In this document: piece by piece, positions 8,533 through 16,774 of the stretch
Layout of the letters: every line of letters begins with the position of its first letter
Position numbering within the stretch: the first letter of the stretch is position 1
Origin: UBA4427 sp045106235
GTDB taxonomy: Bacteria > Myxococcota_A > UBA9160 > UBA4427
NCBI GenBank assembly: GCA_045106235.1
Contig: JBGCEJ010000023.1
Location: 186,001-250,000 of the forward strand
Direction: 5' to 3'
DNA: 64,000 nt
Notes under the pieces: generated by a model
The model's input: only the letters and a program-made list of their open reading frames with translations
Database searches by the model: none
What the model was told of the DNA's origin: nothing
Made by a program: the position numbers and the translations under genes

Positions 8533-9153
8533 TTAGAAATCGAAATCCTTCTCCTGGAGCTCTGCCTTCAGCGGTCGCTGTCGGCGTTCTCCCTTGATCA
8601 CCGTGATGATCCGATCGCCTTGTTTGACGAACGTCCAGTGTCGGGTGGCCAAGCTGTCGGTCGGTTGCATCCGCCGCGATTCGATGACCACGGGCTCGTC
8701 GCTGGCTTGCGCCGTATTGCGACCATCCACAGGTACTCGAAGCGAAGCGGCGGATCGTCCGCCCGTGCTGCCGCCGCCGTTCACCGGAACCGTGTATCCA
8801 ATTCCCGTTCCCTGCGTCGACATCGCGCCTGCAACCACACCCTGAGATGCGTTTGCAGCCACCGCTCGAAGTTCAGCGGCCCGTTCGCGGAGTCTTTCCA
8901 CGTAGGGCTTGCCGCGCTCGGCCGAGACGGGGGTGTAGCGCTCATAACGAGTCAGCTGTCCCACGGACCTCAGTCGGGCTTCCGATCGATGCTTTGCTGG
9001 GATTCGCTTTGAATCGTCCGTGAATGCGTAGGTCCCGTCTTCGGTCTCCCACGCGTACACATTTCCAGCAAAGGCGGGCCCAGCCAGACCAGTCACGAGC
9101 ATCGCCCCCAGCAGGAGCGATCCAAGTCCATATCCAGTCTTCATTTTCAGCAT
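8533..9153 (-). CDS. DUF4124-like secreted protein
   Basis: The start is ATG 9153, with GGAGG eight bases upstream on the minus strand; an upstream TTG at 9159 is too close to that ribosome site. The 206-residue protein has a signal peptide ending AGPAFA, then NVYAWETEDGTYAFTDDSKR, which matches the short beta motif of DUF4124 domains found in many periplasmic proteins. The middle is helical, the C-terminal part (TRHWTFVKQGDRIITVIKGE) is strand-rich. Function unknown. It converges on the secreted protein at 7866-8366 and diverges from the acyl-CoA dehydrogenase-like gene. Confidence 0.7.
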   Translation of the reverse strand: MLKMKTGYGLGSLLLGAMLVTGLAGPAFAGNVYAWETEDGTYAFTDDSKRIPAKHRSEARLRSVGQLTRYERYTPVSAERGKPYVERLRERAAELRAVAANASQGVVAGAMSTQGTGIGYTVPVNGGGSTGGRSAASLRVPVDGRNTAQASDEPVVIESRRMQPTDSLATRHWTFVKQGDRIITVIKGERRQRPLKAELQEKDFDF

Positions 9154-9314
9154 GAGCAATGCCTCCTATGTCTAATTTGTGGGGGCCGGGTGACGAATAT
9201 CGCGCCTTTTCGGGGATTCTGCGCCGAGGTTGCCGGAGCGATGCGTGCGGATCTTCGCGAGTTGCCGGTTGTGAGCGACTCGACGCCTCGGCCCGGCTGG
9301 GCTTTGCTCTCGAT

Positions 9315-10505
9315 ATGAAAAATCCCCCGGACTCGGACGCTGCAGTTCTTGCGTCTCATATGGAGCGCGCGCGAGCGCTTGCACCCGTGATCTACGGGGA
9401 AGCCCGGGCGGGAGAGGACGCCGGAGCGCTTACGGGGAAATGCGTCGAAGCGCTGCGCGCGTCGGGACTGCTGCGTGCGGGGCTGCCGCGAGAGATCGGC
9501 GGCGACGCCCTGCCCGCCGGCGCCCTTGCGCAGATCATCGAGGAGATCTCCCGCCAGGACGGTTCCGCGGGCTGGGTCTTCGGCATGAACGGCTTTATTA
9601 CCGGCTTCTGCGCGGCGGCCCTTCCTGAGGCGGGGATTGACGCCGTCTTCTCATCCCGCGCTCCGGGCGAAACCTGGATCGCGGGCGGCTTTCCTCCGCA
9701 GGGGCGCGCCGACCGCGAAGGAGAAGGCTGGCGCGTGAACGCCCATTGCCGCTTCGGCAGCGGCGCGCATCATGCCGACTTTATGTGCTGCACCGTCGTC
9801 GAGTTCGACGGCGACACCCCCGTGACGGATCACGGCCTCCCGCGCATGCGAAGCTTCGTCGTCCCTCGCGCCGACCTTCGCTTCGTTGATAATTGGGATG
9901 TCGCCGGACTTCAGGCCACGGGGAGCATCGACTATCTCGTCGAAAATCTTTGGATCGAAGACGCGCGCACTTTCGTCGCCAGCGCCCCGGAAATCCAGCG
10001 CGGCCACGTCACCTTCGACCTTCCCCTCCTCGCGCTCGCCGGCGCGCCCCACGCGGCCTTCGTGCTCGGCATCGCCCAGCGCGCACTCGAAGAATTCGCC
10101 GCGCTCTCTCATTCGCGGCAGCGCCTTGCGAGCCAAGATGTCCTCGCCGCACGCGGCGCCATTCAGCTCGGCTTCGCACGCGCGACCACCTCGCTTCGCG
10201 CAGCCCGAGGCCTCGTGCTTTCCAGTCTGGATCAGCTGGCCGAGGCCTGTCGCTCGGATGCGGGGCATACCGTCGCGGATCGAACCGGGACGACCGCTGC
10301 GACCATTCATGCCTACGAGGCCGCGCTCGAGGCGACGACCTTCGCGTATCGCTCGGCAGGCACCGCCGCGCTGCCCCGCGACCATGTTCTTCAGAGATGC
10401 TTTCGGGATATCCAGGCCGCGAGCCAACATATCGTCGCGAATGACGAGGGCTGGGAGCGCCTCGGGCAAGTCTGGCTTGGCGTGACTGAATCCGGCGGAT
10501 TCTGA
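9315..10505 (+). CDS. acyl-CoA dehydrogenase-fold flavin monooxygenase or dehydrogenase
   Basis: I take the ATG at 9315 (MKNPPDSD) because residues encoded upstream of it are not family-like. The 396-residue protein has the three-part acyl-CoA dehydrogenase layout: a helical N-terminal domain (GLLRAGLPREIGGDALPAGA, then SRQDGSAGWVFGMNG), a middle beta domain (WRVNAHCRFGSGAHHADFMC and NWDVAGLQATGSIDY) and a C-terminal four-helix domain (HVLQRCFRDIQAASQHIVAN). The C-terminal helix and GLQATGS pattern are most like the HpaH/DszC group of flavin-dependent monooxygenases and related hydroxylases rather than true acyl-CoA dehydrogenases. The substrate cannot be read from sequence. The next feature downstream is the initiator tRNA. 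Confidence 0.85.
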   Translation: MKNPPDSDAAVLASHMERARALAPVIYGEARAGEDAGALTGKCVEALRASGLLRAGLPREIGGDALPAGALAQIIEEISRQDGSAGWVFGMNGFITGFCAAALPEAGIDAVFSSRAPGETWIAGGFPPQGRADREGEGWRVNAHCRFGSGAHHADFMCCTVVEFDGDTPVTDHGLPRMRSFVVPRADLRFVDNWDVAGLQATGSIDYLVENLWIEDARTFVASAPEIQRGHVTFDLPLLALAGAPHAAFVLGIAQRALEEFAALSHSRQRLASQDVLAARGAIQLGFARATTSLRAARGLVLSSLDQLAEACRSDAGHTVADRTGTTAATIHAYEAALEATTFAYRSAGTAALPRDHVLQRCFRDIQAASQHIVANDEGWERLGQVWLGVTESGGF

Positions 10506-10584
10506 TCTCGGCGCACGGGAGTGGCGCATTCCCGCCGTCTCGGGTGATCCCCTGCGATCGGGCATGATTTGCCGGGATTCGCGA

Positions 10585-10612
10585 TTGACAGAACTCCGGA
10601 GCCCCGTATTAT
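10585..10612 (+). promoter_or_regulatory. sigma-70 type promoter of the initiator tRNA
   Basis: A perfect -35 box TTGACA at 10585-10590, a 16-base spacer and a -10 box TATTAT at 10607-10612. Transcription would begin near 10619, about 25 bases before the mature tRNA 5' end. This is the clearest promoter in the window. Confidence 0.8.
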
Positions 10613-10643
10613 CCGCCGTCCCTGTTCGCAGGACAAGATTTGT

Positions 10644-10720
<77 letters not shown>

Positions 10721-10737
10721 ATATTCGAGAAAAAAGA

Positions 10738-10782
10738 ACGGCGTTCCGAGATCTTACGAGATCCTTGGAACGCCGTTTTTCT
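10738..10782 (+). terminator. terminator of the initiator tRNA (copy 1 of a duplicated element)
   Basis: An inverted repeat with arms AACGGCGTTCC and GGAACGCCGTT around GAGATCTTACGAGATC, itself partly palindromic, followed by TTTTTCTTTT. It lies 17 bases after the tRNA. A near-copy occurs at 11238-11284. Confidence 0.85.
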
Positions 10783-10874
10783 TTTGAGGCCCCGTCCCTC
10801 TCCTGGGACGCGAATCAATCCAGCCCGCCGCTATCCGTCGCACGCCCACGCCCAGCCGCGCCTCAGGTGGAGGA

Positions 10875-11237
10875 TCACGCCGCACGTCGTCGCAAGGCGA
10901 ACCCACCCACAGTAAAGAGACCCATGAGGAGCGCGCCGAGGGTGACAGGCGACAGGGCTGGAACAAGGTTCGTCGGGCTCGCGGCGAGGAGGAAGTCGAA
11001 GCTCGACTCGACCCAGATATAACCATCCGCATGGGCGACGACGCGGTAGATGCCGGCGGGAACGACTTCATCGAAGGCGAGCGCGGCATCCGGCTCATCG
11101 GTTTGAATGCTCGAGCGGTAGATCACCGAACCTCCTCGGGTGAGTTCGAAGAAGGTTGTTCCGCCGCCGATTCCGCCTCCGCTTGTATCGAAGTTGGAAA
11201 GGGATCCCTCGATTTGGATGCGCGAGGGTGCGAGCAA
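10875..11237 (-). pseudogene. 5'-truncated gene for a C-terminally sorted (CTERM-type) protein
   Basis: The open frame gives a C-terminus VPALSPVTLGALLMGLFTVG followed by GFALRRRAA: a short motif, one membrane helix and an Arg cluster. This is the tripartite layout of exosortase-type or IPTL-type sorting tails. The upstream part (ELTRGGSVIYRSSIQTDEPD, then AGIYRVVAHADGYIWVESSF) is a beta-rich surface domain. No signal peptide and no ATG are present: the frame runs upstream only into the terminator-like repeat at 11238-11284 and then a stop. A sorted protein without a signal peptide cannot be exported, so I read this as a gene that lost its 5' end. Translation from the TTG at 11237 cannot be excluded. 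Confidence 0.6.
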
Positions 11238-11284
11238 AAGAACGAAGTTCCGAGATCTTACGAGATCATGGGACGCCGTTTTTT
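11238..11284. repeat. second copy of the tRNA terminator element
   Basis: Shares AACG..GTTCCGAGATCTTACGAGATC with the terminator at 10738-10782 and ends GGGACGCCGTTTTTT, differing by a few substitutions and one base of length. The hairpin is weaker than in copy 1 but still flanked by T-runs on both strands. On the minus strand it immediately follows the VOC gene stop and could terminate it. Confidence 0.75.
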
Positions 11285-11286
11285 AT

Positions 11287-11679
11287 CTACACCGAAGTCT
11301 GCGTCATCTCTTTCACCGTGATCTCAACCGAATTACCAGACGGATCAAGGGTCGTCGCAGTCAGAACGCCTTCGGGTCCCTTTGCGGGGCCGAAGCCAAA
11401 TTTAAAACCGGCCGCCCTCACCCGCTCAATCACCGCGTCGTAGTCCTCCTCGCGCACCGCCATCGCAATATGGGGAAGCGGATTTTGCGTCGTCGGAATA
11501 AATGCCTTGTTCTCAATGACATGCAGCTCCGAGACACCGAGCTGGTACCAGACGCTCCGGTAATGCTTGATCGCTTCCGGGCGTTCGACTTCTTCGAGCC
11601 CGAGTGCGCCGCCCCAAAAGGTCTTGGCTTCTTCAAGGTCATGGACGTTGAGTCCAATATGGTGGCAGGCGCGGATCAA
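11287..11679 (-). CDS. VOC-superfamily (glyoxalase/dioxygenase fold) protein
   Basis: A 130-residue single-module VOC protein: HHIGLNVHDLEEAKTFWGGA at the start carries the first metal-ligand-type His, GVSELHVIE the middle position, PHIAMAVREEDYDAV the second beta-alpha unit, and TTLDPSGNSVEITV the terminal strand with the family's Glu. These positions match the His/Glu metal triad of glyoxalase I and related enzymes; the substrate is unknown. It starts with TTG inside the stop codon of the upstream PEP-CTERM gene (TTGA), suggesting translational coupling, odd for two unrelated products. Confidence 0.8.
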   Translation of the reverse strand: MIRACHHIGLNVHDLEEAKTFWGGALGLEEVERPEAIKHYRSVWYQLGVSELHVIENKAFIPTTQNPLPHIAMAVREEDYDAVIERVRAAGFKFGFGPAKGPEGVLTATTLDPSGNSVEITVKEMTQTSV

Positions 11680-12497
11680 TGTTTTTCCTCTCTACGAATA
11701 CCCATGGCGGCGAGGCCGAGCCCGATCAGCAGTGCTGAAGACGGTTCCGGTACGATACCAATGAGGGTTGCTGTCCCTGAATATTGGAGGATGCTGCTTT
11801 CCGACGAGCCAAAATCGGGGAAGCCGTTCACAAAGTCGAGACGGCCTTTCGACATTCTCTCGTTGACGTCAAAAACGGAGCCGATGGAGAAGTAATCGGC
11901 GAGCAGCTCAGCAGCGGTCGGCGCACGGTCGGCGGGAAGGCCGTTTTCTTCGTAAAGGCCTTCTTGCGCGAAGCGGAAGCCATAGGAATGGGTTGTGTTC
12001 CGTTCTGTTGAAGGAGAAATGAATTCGGTTTCGGTGATCTGCGCGGTTGCGGCTGCAAACGAAAGTGATTCGTTGTTCCCGTTGCCGAGGACAGAGAGGC
12101 TGTCGTAGGACGTAAGATCCCCGTTGAGGTTGTTGACCAAGGAGACAGGTGTGCTGGGGAGGAGGCCCAAAAGGCTTGCGGTGAGCGGCGAGGGTAGGAT
12201 TGTGCCGACCGTGTCGAAGTACGCGCCGGAACTAAATATGAAGCCCCCTGGCCCGGTCTGCACATTGGGACCAAACGTCGTGAGGTTGTCGAGGTCGACT
12301 TCGAGTGGTCTTGTGAAAGACACAGGCACGAAGTCGCCATCGTTTCCGGTCGCGTATTCCCCTGTGGTCTCGATCGTGTCAAAGGTGACTGAGAACTGAA
12401 GCGTGAGGGCCGCGGCTGCGGAGGCACCGAAACTAACGATGCCGACACTCGCGAGGAGGCCAATAGAGAGAGCTAGGCGAGCCGGGCGAATTCTCAT
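11676..12497 (-). CDS. PEP-CTERM sorting-domain protein
   Basis: Start at ATG 12497, with AGGAG nine bases upstream on the minus strand; the frame extends further without a ribosome site. The 273-residue product has a signal peptide (MRIRPARLALSIGLL with cleavage near GASAAAA), a Ser/Thr/Asn-rich beta domain and the C-terminal tail VPEPSSALLIGLGLAAMGIR ending in basic residues. PEP-CTERM tails are recognised and cleaved by exosortase during export of surface or exopolysaccharide-associated proteins. No exosortase gene is in the window. The ligand or structural role is unknown. Confidence 0.85.
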   Translation of the reverse strand: MRIRPARLALSIGLLASVGIVSFGASAAAALTLQFSVTFDTIETTGEYATGNDGDFVPVSFTRPLEVDLDNLTTFGPNVQTGPGGFIFSSGAYFDTVGTILPSPLTASLLGLLPSTPVSLVNNLNGDLTSYDSLSVLGNGNNESLSFAAATAQITETEFISPSTERNTTHSYGFRFAQEGLYEENGLPADRAPTAAELLADYFSIGSVFDVNERMSKGRLDFVNGFPDFGSSESSILQYSGTATLIGIVPEPSSALLIGLGLAAMGIRREEKH

Positions 12498-12594
12498 TGT
12501 CTTTTGCTCCTGAGCTGCTGGGCGCGGAGGATTTCCTCGCATAGGGGCAAACTACACGAAAAAGACGATCGGATGTTAAGCATTATGTGGAGGC

Positions 12595-13791
12595 CTAGCT
12601 GAAGTAGCTCTCAATCGTTTTCGCGATGTAATTCATGCCCTCGTCGTCGATTCCATGATTGCAAGGCAGGATGAGGCCACTCTCCATCACGGTGTCGCAG
12701 TTCCCGAGACCCCCCGGCGCTATGCGGTGGGGCTTGTCCTTGAAGGCGGGCTGCCTTGCGACATTGCCGCTCCAGACCATGCGGGTGTCGATGCCATTCT
12801 TTTCCATATGTTGCTGGAATTGGCCGCGGGAGACGCCGGACTCGGGGCGGATCAGGAAGGGGAACATATGCCAGCCGGTTTCGATGCCAGGGGTGAGACG
12901 CGGGAGCACGAAGACGTCCTCGCGGCTCTTCATGGACTCCGCGAGGATTTCGAAGTTCCGCTGACGGCGTTTCAGATTCTCGGGGAGCTTCTTCATTTGG
13001 ACCACGCCGAAGGCCGCGGAGAGTTCGCTGGGTTCGAAGTTCCAGCCGACTTCGTCGAAGATGAACAGGTCATCGTATTCGAGGCCGTCGAGATCGCTGA
13101 AGAAAGTACGGGTGCCCTTTTGTGAACCGAAGAATTTGGGCTCGCTTCGGCGGCCCCAACGGCGCAGCGTGAGCGCGCGGTCTTTCATTTCGTCCCCGTC
13201 GAGGCAGACCATGCCGCCGGTCCCCGCCGCGGTGATGATATGCGAGAGCGCGAAGCTGGTGACGGTGATGTCGGAGCGGGTGCCTGTTGGCGTGCCGTCC
13301 AGGGTGGCGCCCAGGCAATCGCAGGAGTCTTCGATGACCTGGAGATGGTGTCGATCGGCGATGGCCCGGAGATCGTCCCAGTTGGGACAGTTTCCGATCA
13401 GGTTGGGGATGAGGATCGCCTTTGTGCGCGGACCGATCGCGGCGTCGACGCGGTCTACGTCGACTTGGTAGGTGTCTTCGGTGACATCGACGAGGAGCGG
13501 TACGAGGCCCGCGCGAAGAATCGAGGCGATATCGGTCGAGAAGGTCAAAGCCGGCGTTAGGATTTCGTCGCCGGGCGCCAAGTCGAGGAGCTCGACCGCA
13601 AGGTAGAGCGCCGAGGATCCCGAGTTGACCATGACGCCGTGGCGCTTGCCGAATTGTTCGGCGACGAGGCGTTCCATCTCCCGGGTATGCTTGCCCAGGC
13701 GGAGCGCGGTGGCACCGCCGCGCAAGACTGATGTCACGGCCTCGATTTCTTCTTCGTCGTGGACACTGCCGGCGTATTCGATGCGCTTCAT
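12595..13791 (-). CDS. DegT/DnrJ/EryC1-fold sugar enzyme with His at the PLP-lysine position (dehydrase-like)
   Basis: The fold is clear: NSGSSALYLAVELL, GDEILTPALTFSTDIASIL, LIPNLIGNCPNWDDL and the cofactor-binding EDSCDCLGATLDG. In sugar aminotransferases the catalytic lysine lies in SFHxxK; here the same position reads SFALSHIITAAGTGG, with His. This substitution is known in the PMP-dependent 3-dehydrases RfbH/E1 and ColD, which remove the 3-hydroxyl in dideoxysugar synthesis. The later segments RRWGRRSEP, VGWNFEPSELSAAFGVVQ and TRMVWSGNVARQPAF resemble RfbH, but the cluster of cysteines that binds the E1 iron-sulfur centre is not seen. I chose ATG 13791; TTG 13800 overlaps the upstream SDR stop. 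The product is 398 residues and is co-transcribed with that SDR. Confidence 0.8.
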   Translation of the reverse strand: MKRIEYAGSVHDEEEIEAVTSVLRGGATALRLGKHTREMERLVAEQFGKRHGVMVNSGSSALYLAVELLDLAPGDEILTPALTFSTDIASILRAGLVPLLVDVTEDTYQVDVDRVDAAIGPRTKAILIPNLIGNCPNWDDLRAIADRHHLQVIEDSCDCLGATLDGTPTGTRSDITVTSFALSHIITAAGTGGMVCLDGDEMKDRALTLRRWGRRSEPKFFGSQKGTRTFFSDLDGLEYDDLFIFDEVGWNFEPSELSAAFGVVQMKKLPENLKRRQRNFEILAESMKSREDVFVLPRLTPGIETGWHMFPFLIRPESGVSRGQFQQHMEKNGIDTRMVWSGNVARQPAFKDKPHRIAPGGLGNCDTVMESGLILPCNHGIDDEGMNYIAKTIESYFS

Positions 13792-13796
13792 GGAGC

Positions 13797-14621
13797 TCAA
13801 GCCTTTCCGTTTTCGTCGTCTGTTTTGGCGCCCTCGGCGCGGGCATGTTCAACCACCGTCGCGGCGTCGTAGGCGCCCTCTTCGACCGCTTCGGGATAGG
13901 ACGGGGTGATCGCGATCCGGCGGACGGTTTCACGAGAGGCGATCGCGTTGATCGCTTGCTCGGCGACGGACTCTGCAGCCATCATGCGTCCGTACATGTA
14001 GTCGAGGTCCGCCCACCGCTTCACGATGGGGCCGAGCTTCTGTACGTCTTGGTCGTAGCCGAACTCGGTCAGCGTATCGCCATTGGCGATCGAGGTGAAA
14101 CCGACGGCGCGATGCTCGCCTTGCCAGGCTTCGACGAGGCGTTCGAGGGCGGCCTTGCTTACGAGATAGGTCGCTTGTTGTGGGCGCGGCGGGGAATCGT
14201 CGATCACGATCGAGGAATAGACGACGACCTTGCCCTGGGCTGCGTTGAGCGCGCCGATCGCTGCGTTCAGAACGAGGCTCAGTCCGACGACATTGGTCCC
14301 GAGGACATCATGCCAGGATTGTTCGCTGACCTCTTCGATTGGGCCGAAGGTCGCGATCCCTGGGGCGTAGACGAGCGCGTCAAGGCCCCCCATGCGTTCG
14401 ATGACTTGTTTGAGGAGTGCCTGACAAGAGGCTTCGTCGCGGACATCGCACGCGATGGCGAACGCGTCGCCTCCGATTTCGCGCGCATTGGCTTCGATCC
14501 GTTCCGTGCGGCGCGCGGCGAGGCAGACTTGGGCGCCCTCTTTTGCGGCGGCGATGGCCGTGGTGCGGCCTAATCCTGAAGATGCGCCCAGTACGAGCAC
14601 GCGTTTCCCTTTGAGACGCAT
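13797..14621 (-). CDS. short-chain dehydrogenase/reductase
   Basis: A 274-residue SDR with the nucleotide site VLVLGASSGLGR (Gly pattern GxxxGxG), an Arg-containing LAARRTERIE that suggests NADP(H), CDVRDEASC, an active-site Ser in VVYSSIV and the catalytic YLVSK. The usual NNAG reads VYAPGIA. A strong ribosome site (AGGAGGG) precedes the ATG at 14621. Its stop overlaps the start region of the RfbH-like gene by up to 4 bases, so both may act on the same keto-sugar or polyketide-like substrate. Which one cannot be told from sequence. Confidence 0.9.
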   Translation of the reverse strand: MRLKGKRVLVLGASSGLGRTTAIAAAKEGAQVCLAARRTERIEANAREIGGDAFAIACDVRDEASCQALLKQVIERMGGLDALVYAPGIATFGPIEEVSEQSWHDVLGTNVVGLSLVLNAAIGALNAAQGKVVVYSSIVIDDSPPRPQQATYLVSKAALERLVEAWQGEHRAVGFTSIANGDTLTEFGYDQDVQKLGPIVKRWADLDYMYGRMMAAESVAEQAINAIASRETVRRIAITPSYPEAVEEGAYDAATVVEHARAEGAKTDDENGKA

Positions 14622-14655
14622 TGTCCCTCCTAGTGAGCGCGGAGCATATCTAAAT

Positions 14656-15633
14656 TCAGTGCTCGAAGAGCGACATCATCATGGCGACCTGGCCGTCTTG
14701 CACGATCTCATCTCGCTGATTCACCACTTGGAGGGCGAACTGGACGATGCCCATTTCGGGGCGACTGCGGGAGGGCTGGAAGGCCACGGGCTTGTGACGC
14801 GTGCGAATCGTGTCGCCGACGCGGATCGGGCCGAGAAAGCGCCATTGATCGCCGAGGTGGCCGGCGAAGCCACTGGACGGCATCGGAATCGAGAGCAAGT
14901 CGCGAAGGTAATCCCCAAAGCCGGAACAGAAGCTCCACATGGGCGGCGCAATTCGGCTGCCGAAGCCCGATGTCTCCGCGAAAACCTCGTTCGTGTAGAG
15001 CGGATTGAGTTCGCCGGTGAACTGGGTGTAGTTCACGAGGTCAGCTTCGCTGACAGTGCGCCCGAGGCTTTCTCCGCGCGGACCCTTTTCGACGATCTGG
15101 TCGGCGGAGAGTGGCTGAGTAATGGAGCTTGGATCCCAGTCTTCGATTTCGAGGGGCGCGGGAGCGATTTTTGCGAGGGCCGCTTCCCATGAATCTTGCT
15201 CGCTCTTCACGCTTACGCTGAGGGCGCCGCTGCAGGTGGTCTCGCCCTCGGCGTTCCGGGTTTCAAATTCCGTATCGATGCGCGGGAGTTCGGGGAGCAC
15301 GTCGATCGCGGGCTCGTGGGTTGCGCGCGCCCGAAGCGAGAACCGACTGCCTTGGGGAACGGGCAAGCCGAAGCGAATGCGGTAGCCCGTCAGCAGCGCG
15401 TTGGCGTTGCCCTGTCCGAGTCGATCGGGGGCGTAGAGCGAAAGCGCCCCGAGCGACCACGCGGCGCTCAGAAGGCCGTGGGCCACCGGGGTTCCCATCC
15501 CGACTGAGGGACTGAAGCCCAAGTCGAAATGCATCTGGGCGTAGTCTCCCGTCAGGCATCCAAAAGTCGCGACCGACGCTTCCGTGACGGTCCGAAAACC
15601 CATTTCTCGCATCCAATCGCCTTCGGGCGACAT
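14656..15633 (-). CDS. MaoC-like double hot-dog hydratase/dehydratase
   Basis: A 325-residue protein with two hot-dog halves. The first carries FGCLTGDYAQMHFDLGFSPS and TPVAHGLLSAAWSLGAL, the MaoC hydratase pattern D-x(4)-H with the downstream G-x(2)-H-G-like helix. The second has NYTQFTGELNPLYTNEVFA, GSRIAPPMWSF and RVGDTIRTRHKPVAFQPSRS. Such proteins hydrate trans-2-enoyl-CoA thioesters in fatty-acid or sterol side-chain metabolism. The N-terminal half looks catalytically complete, the second half (Asn-Pro in place of the Asp...His pair) may be structural. It starts after a strong ribosome site and precedes the SDR by 34 bases, so the three genes are likely one operon. Confidence 0.85.
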   Translation of the reverse strand: MSPEGDWMREMGFRTVTEASVATFGCLTGDYAQMHFDLGFSPSVGMGTPVAHGLLSAAWSLGALSLYAPDRLGQGNANALLTGYRIRFGLPVPQGSRFSLRARATHEPAIDVLPELPRIDTEFETRNAEGETTCSGALSVSVKSEQDSWEAALAKIAPAPLEIEDWDPSSITQPLSADQIVEKGPRGESLGRTVSEADLVNYTQFTGELNPLYTNEVFAETSGFGSRIAPPMWSFCSGFGDYLRDLLSIPMPSSGFAGHLGDQWRFLGPIRVGDTIRTRHKPVAFQPSRSRPEMGIVQFALQVVNQRDEIVQDGQVAMMMSLFEH

Positions 15634-15804
15634 GGCTCTCTCCTTCTCCTATCCCGGCGGACGGGCGGGCGGAGAAGCGTACCCCGCGGCGGCTGGGGCG
15701 GCATCCGCCCGGATCGACTGCTGAGCCCCTCGGCCCTTGCTTGCAAGCCAACACGATAATGTGACGCTATCCTTCCGGCGTATCCAAGAGCGAGGCATCG
15801 CGCG

Positions 15805-16677
15805 ATGGATTTCGAACAGCTCCGCATCTTTCTGATTTTGGCTGAAGAAGGCACCTTCCTCGGCGCTGCGAACCGGCTCGGGACTTCTCGGTCGCGGATC
15901 CGGCGCAAACTTGAGCAGCTGGAGCTAATGGCCGAGACGGACCTCTTGCTGCGCGAAGGGGCGAGCCTGCGGCTCACCCCCGCTGGCCAGGTTCTCGAGC
16001 GGCGCGGCCGACATTTGCTTGAGGAAGCGGATCTACTCCTCGCACAAGTGCATGAGGTCGGAGAAACGCCGCGGGGAAGACTGCGCTGTGCCTTGCCGCC
16101 AGGGCCTCCGCCTGAATCCTGGGATCAAATTCGTGCAGAGATGCAGTCGGCATTTCCAGACGTCGGGATCGAGCTCTTGTTTTCGAGCGATCCCTGCGGC
16201 CTGCTTCCGGGTGCGGCCGAGGTGGCGTGGAGTTTCGATGAGCTGATTCCGGTCGGCTGTCATGGTTTTGAAGTCGCGCGGTATCCGATGGCGCTGCTGT
16301 CGGGGAAAGATCTTTCCGGACCGAAACCGCCCCCGAAATCGGTGAATGCGCTTTCGGAATATCGACTGGGTGTGTGGCGCCCCGCGCTAACGCTGCCCGA
16401 GTGTCGAGATTTGAGAGCCGGGGGCGAGATTCAGTTGGAGGGGCATTTTCTGAGCGATGATGTCGCCTCTTTGATGTCCTTGGCGGCGGCGGGCGAATGC
16501 CTCGCATTTGTTCCGATGCTCCCTGAATGCTTGCGCCCGGGACTGGTTCCGGTCCTCGCGGACGAGATCGTGGGCAGCGTCCGACTCTTTCTGGTTGTGC
16601 CCGACGTGTTGGCGGATATCCCCCGCGTTCGAGAGTTCGTTCGACGGGCGCATGCTGCGCTTGCGGCCATTCACTAG
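15805..16677 (+). CDS. LysR-family transcriptional regulator
   Basis: A 290-residue protein with the LysR winged helix at residues 1-60 (MDFEQLRIFLILAEEGTFLG, then TSRSRIRRKLEQLE and LRLTPAGQVLERR), a linker helix and a substrate-binding-like effector domain with moderate conservation. It is divergent from the MaoC/SDR/RfbH-like operon (172 bases apart) and upstream of the Tat flavoprotein gene, so either could be its target. The divergent arrangement with the hydratase operon is typical for LysR regulators. Effector unknown. Confidence 0.88.
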   Translation: MDFEQLRIFLILAEEGTFLGAANRLGTSRSRIRRKLEQLELMAETDLLLREGASLRLTPAGQVLERRGRHLLEEADLLLAQVHEVGETPRGRLRCALPPGPPPESWDQIRAEMQSAFPDVGIELLFSSDPCGLLPGAAEVAWSFDELIPVGCHGFEVARYPMALLSGKDLSGPKPPPKSVNALSEYRLGVWRPALTLPECRDLRAGGEIQLEGHFLSDDVASLMSLAAAGECLAFVPMLPECLRPGLVPVLADEIVGSVRLFLVVPDVLADIPRVREFVRRAHAALAAIH

Positions 16678-16774
16678 GCGTCCCCAGGGTCTTCGAATTC
16701 GTCTATGGTTTCGCGACGTTTGAATACGGGCGCGGCGGGAACGTTTGCGCTCGGACCTTGAGAGGAGCGCCCCC

